The position numbers and the translations under genes are program-made. The notes below the pieces were generated by a model, which was not told the DNA's origin, did not search any database, and worked only from the letters and a program-made list of their open reading frames with translations. Of a DNA stretch of 64,000 nucleotides, positions 57,556-64,000 are shown piece after piece; within the stretch, counting starts at the first letter, position 1, and each line of letters opens with the position of its first letter. Origin of the DNA: Spongilla lacustris. Its lineage: Eukaryota > Porifera > Demospongiae > Spongillida > Spongillidae. The stretch covers positions 2,359,231-2,423,230 of the forward strand of contig OX442429.1 of the NCBI GenBank assembly GCA_949361645.1, in the 5' to 3' direction.

Positions 57556-58889
57556 GTGTCAATTGAAAGGAGATTTGGATACAATTGTGACTCTTTCCCA
57601 TCCGACATGAAACAGTCTCACAATCAAGATTTTTGCTCAGCCTTTGTCTCCAGGAAGAGGTTAGAGGCAAGACCCCTGCTTGAAAGACTTGAGGAAGTTG
57701 GTGCAGTGGACCCTCAGGTTGCTTTAACGCTCTTGCGTATGTGTGGCGGGTTCTGTCTGCTTGCACATCTAGCCCGTGCCACTCCTCCTTCACTTGTTAT
57801 GGCTTCTCTTGAGCTTTTTGATGAAGATGTTTGTAGATGTTTTTCATCATGCACTGCAGTTGATACAACTGATGTTGCCTGGCAGCAAGCCCAGCTAAGC
57901 CTAAGCAAAGGAGGGTTGGGCATGAGGTCTCTGTCCCGCCACTCACCTTCAGCATTCATTGCATCTCTATGCTCCTCTGGCTATGGCTCCATATCAGACC
58001 ACCATCTCTCTCATGCAGTACAGACATTTAATGCATCCGTATCTCCTTCTGATGCAATTCAGACTGATGGTTTAGTTTCATATCCAGTCCATCAAAAGCA
58101 ACTTTCGAGCAAGATTGATATCCATCAGTTGAATAGCATCCTGATTGCTTCTTCTGTTGCTGATAAGGCTCATCTGTTGTCTGTCTCATCCCCACATGCT
58201 GCTTCATGGCTGTCTGTAGTCCCTTCTGAAGGTCTCGGCCTTCATCTTGAGCCTTCAGTATTGCAGGTAGCTGTCAAGTGGTGGCTTGGTTTGGACACCT
58301 CTAATGGTTCCCAGTGTGCCCTATGCCCAAACAGTGCATTACTGAGATCCCCTTGGTCACCACGCCACAACATGCAAAAAAAGGAGAAGACGTGCTCATC
58401 CGTCACAACCATCTGCGAAATGTGTTGGTGGAGACCTGCCGTAGAGTGTGAAGGTGGAGATGGGCAGCAACCTTACTTCAGACCATGACCACTCACGTCC
58501 CGCAGACATTTTGCTACCCAATTGGGCCCTTGGTAAACCAGCTGCCTTTGATATCTCAGTGACATCACCGCTAAATCCTAAAATTGTATCAGTAGCGAGA
58601 TTGTCAGCTGGGGCAGCTGCGTTGTCCACTGAAGAGCGTAAACACACAAAAAATGACCACAAATGCAATGCCGTGGGGTGGTGTTGTATACCTCTGGTTG
58701 CAGAGTTGTATGGAGCTTGGGGAAAAGAAGCCATAGATTCGTTTAAAATGCTTGCCTCCCGTCTTGCCATAACATCGGGCAAAACAAAATCAGCTGTGCT
58801 GTCTGAGCTGTACTGTAGGCTCAACCTGCACTTGGTGAGAGCGAATGTGAAAGCGATCTTTTCCAGGTGGCTCCCATCTAAAATTTAAT
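57556..58889 (+). pseudogene. LINE fragment E, best copy of the RT C-terminal region
   Basis: Frame 1 (to 58,488) contains CSAFVSRKRLEARPLLERL, LLRMCGGFCLLAHLARATPP (RT thumb-like), SLSKGGLGMRSLSRHS, SSPHAASWLSVVPSEGLGLH, VAVKWWLGLD and CALCPNS. A shift between about 58,340 and 58,450 leads to frame 2 with RPADILLPNWALGKPAAFD, AGAAALSTEERKHTKND, LYGAWGKEAIDSFKMLASRL and LVRANVKAIFSRW. A CxxC...HxxxxC motif followed by RPAD and AAFD blocks suggests the zinc finger and restriction-like endonuclease of R2-type LINEs; the upstream RT is missing. Same family as fragments A-D. Confidence 0.75.
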
Positions 58890-59275
58890 GAACTGTAGTG
58901 TGATTTAAGTGTTGTGTGTATTACATACTCTGTTCATGTAAACTTTCCACATATATGTTAGATGTTTAATGCTCTGTGCACACCCGCAGTGTTTGCTACA
59001 AACACTGCGGGTGTACACATTCCGGAGCATCACATCCAATCATTGGTTCATTGTCATTTCGCTGAACCTTCTACTTCATCATGTAATGCTTAACAACCAA
59101 GTATATCATGTCGTAATAATTATGATGATGTGCTCAAACACGAAGCTGAATTTGCAGACGCCGTCCTGAAAGATCAAGATGTCCCATATTGCATATACAT
59201 AGTTCTTGGCCAGAACTTGACTTCCATAATCTTGGCACTTTGGCCAAGATTTGGGCAAGTCTTGGGCAAGTTGAA

Positions 59276-59340
59276 CAAGATCTTGGGCAGGTTGGGTATG
59301 ATCTTGGGCAGATTAGGTATGATCTTGGGCAGGAATCTTG
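59276..59340. repeat. 21-bp tandem repeat (GGTATGATCTTGGGCAGATTA)
   Basis: Three copies in the right arm of the 3.55-kb element; the left arm (57,230-57,300) has fewer, so they amplified locally. Confidence 0.75.
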
Positions 59341-59405
59341 TCCAAGAACGTTTTGCTGGTATTTACATGTAGGGCCAACAAACCTCTGCATTTTTGTATG
59401 TCTTA

Positions 59406-60044
59406 TACCGCGTTTACACGACGATGGTACGGTACGGAACGGCTCAGCATGGCACGGTACGGAACGGTTATCGAGTAACGTTTACACGCGTTTGTGGCTA
59501 ATGGTTTTTAAAAAGCAAGTCAGTAATTAACTACAATAATTGCCAGAAATCAAAATGGATGCCTTGTTTACAACCTTCCGTGCAATCGAGAAAAGGAGGC
59601 ATCAGATGCACAAAACTTGTCAAAAGAAGGAGAGCGATTATTTTCTCGTAACATACGCAATATTAATATGGCAATGGCCATCCAATACACCTCAAATGGC
59701 CTCAGTACCGATCTTGTTGTACACCAATTGATTTTTTTTTCCAGTTTTCCAGTTGCACTTGCATCGATTCCTCTCCCCTATTGGCTAATCTTTATCACCC
59801 CGTCCAATCCACCATTTTAATACTATGGAAACCAGTTCTACGCATGCTCAATTGTTATCATATCCCGATCGACCACAATCGAGTCGTGCCGTGCCGGGTA
59901 GCCCGGTTATTGCAACCGTGCTGGCTCGGCACGGTACGGCACGGTTTTGACAGGGTTTACACGTCAAATCTTAACCGAACCGTACCGTGCCGAGCCGTAG
60001 CGTATCGTGCTGGCACGGAAAAATTGTGTCGTGTAAACGGGGTA
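59406..60044. mobile_element. 639-bp Harbinger-like element, TSD TTA
   Basis: Ends TACCGCGTTTACACGACG and complement TACCCCGTTTACACGACA. TTA at 59,403-59,405 and 60,045-60,047; the mirror arm near 57,165 has CTTAAG once. 3-bp TWA target duplication and a GTTTACACGA terminus fit PIF/Harbinger. The subterminal GGTACGGTACGG / CCGTACCGTGCC stretch is self-complementary. A 63-codon frame opens at ATG 59,555 (MDALFTTFRAIEKRR) and may be a remnant exon. Confidence 0.8.
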
Positions 60045-60442
60045 TTAAGCTCATCCTGACCTGGCGCGTCAATAAATACGTATACAATCCAGAGGTAGCC
60101 ACAAGAATATGTCATCAATCGTAGAGAAACTGACAAGGGTCGTAGCGTCTTCAAATTGCAATCTAAATTGGGCCCTTGCAACCTAGAAGTGTAGTTTCCA
60201 ATTGTTGGTCAAATTTTGTACAGAAAAATCGGCCGTTTGCTCGTCAGTACGGCCATGTGCAATTGGTCTCTGAAACATTTGCCCGTCAAAATGGAGGATA
60301 GCAACGGTTGCCACGTAATAAATGTATTCATAGTGAATATTCATACCCGCCACTTATCGCCAAAAGGGGTCTATATTGATGTTATACATCATCTTTTGCT
60401 TTTACGATGGTAGTACGATCGTCGAATAAATGCCCACTATGA

Positions 60443-61620
60443 ATGGGGCATATTTTCGCAATGTGGGATATGCAAAAATTGTTGCAATGTGCGAGCCGCT
60501 ACTGTATAGGTAGGGCCACGCCCAACCAACTAGTCCCCCACTGCCACGAATCAGCCACTGTGAATAGCTGTAATCACCGACATGCCCATCAGTACTGGGC
60601 CCGTGTTATAGGTTGCATTGCGCAAAGGGCTTGGAATTGTACATTAGAACTGTAAAAGGCGCTACATGTAAGGCTCACATCATTACCTTATTTGGTTTTA
60701 CATGCGGTTTTAGCATAACATATTCATGATGAGTCGGTTGGATCAACGCTAAAATCAGTGGTTCTGAATCACGAGGTTTCGAGTTCGAATCCTGCAAAGA
60801 AGGTGTTTTTACGCCCGAGGAGTTTGGCAAAATAAGGGTTTGGGCCCGCCTCTCATCCTCCCATGATGCAGATTATGAGAACTAGATTACCCCACTAGAT
60901 TCCCACTTCGACAAATAATCGCTTAAAATCCGCTAGAATCTATATAAATTATGTTCAATAATTACGATATTAATTTATACTTTTAATCTTTATTAGTTAT
61001 TTTTATTCACATCACAATAAACATTCTAGAAATTAATATTATCATTGAAATAATACTCAGTAAACTTAATACGCACTAAAAAATTTGTCACTCCTCTTCA
61101 GAGTACGGCTCTGACATTCGCTCTTATAAGCAAATGCTCAAGTTGGAGCTTATTTTTTAAATAATCGCTTACTGGTAATAAATTAAATTTACCATTCACT
61201 TTTAATGCCAGCTCACTAAATCCCCTTGGTCACCAGTTACAAATTAAAGGAGATGCGGTCACCCACCATAACCAATTGTAGCAACCTCACACCTGACCCT
61301 CATACCCTGCAGCTACCCTACTAGGCCCTGTTAGGCCGGCTGCCTTTGACCTCTCATGCAGTGACATCAAGGGATTGTCAGCTGGGGCAGCTATCTATGG
61401 AAGAGTGAAAGCACACTGAAAATAACCCAGAGTGCTATGCCTAATTTCTGGACCAAGTGGATCCCTTTATCAACTTTGTCTGCTAGTTGTTAGTGTCATA
61501 ATATTAATAAAAATCCAAGCTAACTCAGAAGGTGTACATATTGCATATTAGGGGAACTGCAATTCACTGAGTTATTTGATAAGGCTTCCCTCCCAGATAG
61601 GTCCCCCTGTGTTCAGGTTT
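60443..61620 (-). repeat. LINE/SINE composite repeat, unit R2, uninterrupted copy
   Basis: Inverted relative to 17,880-18,454 + 24,749-25,345 and lacking the 6.3-kb insertion. Contains a plus-strand SINE and short LINE coding pieces near 61,290-61,400 (GTTAGGCCGGCTGCCTTTGACC, GATTGTCAGCTGGGGCAGCT). Confidence 0.85.
60730..60960 (+). mobile_element. tRNA-derived SINE, copy 3
   Basis: GGATCAACGCTAAAATCAGTGG, CTG anticodon position, GAGTTCGAATCC box B, then the same body as the other copies. A degenerate box A (GGATCAACGC) distinguishes it from copies 1 and 4. Confidence 0.8.
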
Positions 61621-62708
61621 TCTCTGAAGTAAGTATTGTCCAAATAATGTACTATACATGTATGTTGCACCATAAACAGAACTAAAGCAGTTCCGCCTGC
61701 ACCTTGATCCCCTATCTCTTCCTTCCTTACATGCAGGCCATCAAATAGCATTATACATATGCCCGGCCTCTAATGACAAGGAGAAAAGTTGTGAACATGC
61801 ATAAAAAAATTTCATTCGACTAGCTCGCACCATATATATAGTAAAAAGGTTCGATGTAGGCATTACGTGAGCCATGAAAATAAACTTATCAGACAGAAGA
61901 CAGACTTTTATGTATACAGCAGTTGCTCATTTTAACATGCGCTCTCTGTATATTTTTTCCATGAGGATGTATGTTGTGATACTGGTATATCAATATGAAG
62001 CAGTTATACATTATATGGCCCTTCATTGATGTCAAGCAACCTTTAATTGCTATCATAGCAGACCTTTCATAAGCATGCATTGCATGCCTCTAAGTTAAAA
62101 TGTGCACGTGGCAAGAAAGGTTTACTGAGAGGATTTGTTTACATTAGGGCGGCAAGATTTCCCTTACGGTAACATAATATCAAATATTGGTAATTTATTA
62201 TTCTTCGACTGACTACAACTGATAGGTACAGAATAACATCTAATTGATCAGTTCAAAGTTGTAGTTCTGTCCATTATTATTTGTCCCCGAATGTCATACT
62301 GTTGACACTGATATTGCAAAATGGTTGTGCGGTCAAATTGGAACATATCCATATTGTCATGTGCACCCATAATTAGATCAGTCTGGCCCATTCATCATTG
62401 GACCATCCATCGTACCATGACAATGACAACTTCCTTTTGTCGCTGTAATAGCACAACACCATGCAGTGGTGATGTGAGTGTCATCAGGAAGGGCATAGAG
62501 ATGATGCTACTTAACGGGGGAAGTAAGAAAAAGGAGAGGGAGTGAGTGCAGTTAGTGATATGAAGCACATGTAGATACACACTCATACCTGTATTGAGGT
62601 TGATTCTTTACAGCTGGGATCAACAAGAACTGACTTGACTGTGGTTGCTGCAAATTAAAGAATGATGCACATACAAACACACACACACACACGATTAGAG
62701 GATCCACA

Positions 62709-62748
<40 letters not shown>

Positions 62749-63180
62749 AACACGCACATTAGAACTGGCATCAGGATGACATAGACTATATGTTGTGTCA
62801 CCACGAAAGATATAAGGAGACTTTGCATGTGTATAATCATGTACATGTATTAAATGAAGTCACTCTCACCTATTATCGTATTTGTAAATAGCCTGGCCAT
62901 GCATGTCGGGTAGTAGGGTAGCAATTACGTAATTTGCCTTAATAACGAGTGGCAATCGTTTTTTAAGAGTTGCGGTTTTAATTTCGTGCGTTTTATATGG
63001 AGGGGGTGAGTGCTTACTACGAGACGTTTGTCGTTACCGGCAAAAAAGGTATGTCGAGAAATTAACTGCCTTGAGTGGCAAAATTGAAACTACCTATGAC
63101 GTCATGCAGAGCAAATCTTGTGTAGCTCTCATTATAGCGACATGCCCATCAGTACAAGTTTTACTGCATGACCGTTATGT
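61621..63180. repeat. Inverted copy of 16,241-17,879
   Basis: Same block order reversed, including a shorter CA microsatellite at 62,676-62,742. No coding sequence recognised in either copy. Confidence 0.75.
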
Positions 63181-64000
63181 GCGTAAGCTTAGAATTGAAA
63201 AAGCGCACTGCATCATTACCTTATTTGGTTAAATGCGGTTTTAGGATAATATATTCATGACTAGTCCTTTGGCTCAACGCTAAAGCCAGTGGTTCTGAAT
63301 TACGAGGTTTCGACTTCGAATCCTGCAAAGATGTTTTTTTCACCCGAGGAGTTTGGCTAAATTAGGGTTTGGGCCCGCCTCTCATCCTTCCATGATGCAG
63401 ATTATGAGAACTTGATTACCCCGCTAGATTCCCACTTCGACAAATAATCGCTTAAAATCCGCTCCGATCTATGTAAATTATGTTCAATAATTATTATATT
63501 AATTTTATACTTTTAATTTTCTCTTTATTCCTATATAAATATAATATTATTATGATCAAATACCAGTAATTATAAGATTAATTTTATACTTCTACTTTTA
63601 TCTTTGTTCATATCCCAATTATCATTCTAGAAGATATAATCGTTGTAATAATACTTTACATATAAACTTAAATACACACTAAACGTTTGTCACACAAGTC
63701 AGTTCAGTTCTACACTCTTCAGAGGATGGCTCTGGCACTCGCTCACACTAAGTAAATGCGCTTATTTTTTTTTTAATCGCGTACTGGTAATAAATTAAAG
63801 GTACCATTCACTTATAATGCCAGCTCACTAAATCCCCTTGGTCACCATGCCACAACATGTAACAAATTAAAGAAGGAGATGCGGTCACCCGCCATAACCA
63901 ACTGCATACACACCTGACCCTCATGCCCTGCAGACATTTTGCTGCCCAACTAGGCCATGTTAAGCCGGCTGCCTTTGACCTCTCAGTGACATCATAGGGA
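63181..64000 (-). repeat. LINE/SINE composite repeat, unit R1, inverted copy (runs off the window)
   Basis: Inverted match to 15,420-16,240. Contains SINE copy 4 and LINE coding scraps (CCTGCAGACATTTTGCTGCC, AAGCCGGCTGCCTTTGACC). Confidence 0.8.
63258..63480 (+). mobile_element. tRNA-derived SINE, copy 4
   Basis: TGGCTCAACGC box A, GGTTCTGAATTAC, decayed box B GACTTCGAATCC (GTTCGA changed to CTTCGA), same body. Confidence 0.8.

Larger units (their letters stand above)
56819..60371. mobile_element. 3.55-kb element with long (~600-bp) inverted repeats, TSD TATA
   Basis: Ends GACCCCTTTTGGCGATAAGTGG and its exact complement; TATA at 56,815-56,818 and 60,372-60,375. Arms 56,819-57,420 and about 59,190-60,371 match throughout (CGTGGCAACCGTTGCTATCCTC, AAGTGTAGTTTCC, GGCCCTATATGTAAATACC and a CAAGATCTTGCCC-rich inner part). 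The right arm is lengthened by a 639-bp Harbinger-like insertion. The centre is a LINE fragment, so this looks like a foldback-type element that captured or received a LINE. Confidence 0.85.

Noticed and set aside
60730..60800. True tRNA-Gln(CTG) gene
   Set aside because: Box A and box B are tRNA-like, but the acceptor and T stems do not pair well and four copies share a long non-tRNA body, so it is a SINE.

Overview
The window reads as animal nuclear DNA, most plausibly from a sponge. No prokaryotic operon structure is visible. Instead there are spliced genes with very short introns and exons, abundant (GT)n and (ACAT)n microsatellites, tRNA-derived SINEs, LINE and Ty3/gypsy remnants, and many terminal-inverted-repeat DNA transposons. 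The sponge assignment is inference: it rests on the secreted fibrinogen-like protein with a WDG/CCT cysteine-rich C terminus, the 45-bp intron and the style of the transposons. Genes occupy only a small part of the window.

Layout. 0-5 kb: gypsy integrase scraps and a decayed copy of a PLP-dependent decarboxylase gene, split by a 683-bp hAT-like element with a perfect 8-bp target-site duplication (TSD). 5-7.2 kb: a decayed gag-like frame (minus strand) and a 434-bp MITE with ~95-bp arms. 7.4-8.2 kb: an arylamine N-acetyltransferase-like frame (minus) with Cys-His-Asp triad but an in-frame stop. 9.06-10.07 kb: an intact secreted fibrinogen-like gene. 10.8-14 kb: several decayed copies of one LINE. 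15.2-25.3 kb: a LINE/SINE composite repeat, interrupted by a 6.3-kb TIR element (TSD TTA), itself interrupted by a 4.77-kb hAT-like element (TSD AATAG). 25.8-30.8 kb: duplicated repeats, a 74-bp satellite-like array, microexons and a possible minus-strand gene start.

31.0-43.2 kb is the outstanding structure: a 12.2-kb imperfect palindrome with a 2-bp centre at 36,917-36,918. Each ~6-kb arm is itself built of nested inverted blocks, carries microsatellites at equivalent places, and ends in a TATA-like box followed by a short Cys-rich reading frame. 43.4-46.0 kb: a 267-bp snap-back repeat, two nested hAT-like elements and a TTF-type zinc-finger exon. 47.6-48.9 kb: the longer decarboxylase copy, open to a consensus splice donor but lacking the catalytic-lysine block. 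48.9-51.6 kb: a second copy of the TTR-TSD TIR element, itself hit by a very young 1.18-kb LTR element whose 148-bp LTRs look identical and which keeps only gag and the tail of pol. 52.3-56.4 kb: a spliced gene ending in a BEN domain, with a TTAA-flanked piggyBac-like MITE in an intron. 56.8-60.4 kb: a 3.55-kb element with long inverted repeats, carrying the best LINE copy and a Harbinger-like insertion. 60.4-64.0 kb: an inverted duplicate of the 15-25 kb LINE/SINE composite.

The coding genes show no common pathway. What ties the window together is insertion history: at least six insertions can be dated relative to each other because an uninterrupted homologous site is present elsewhere in the same window.
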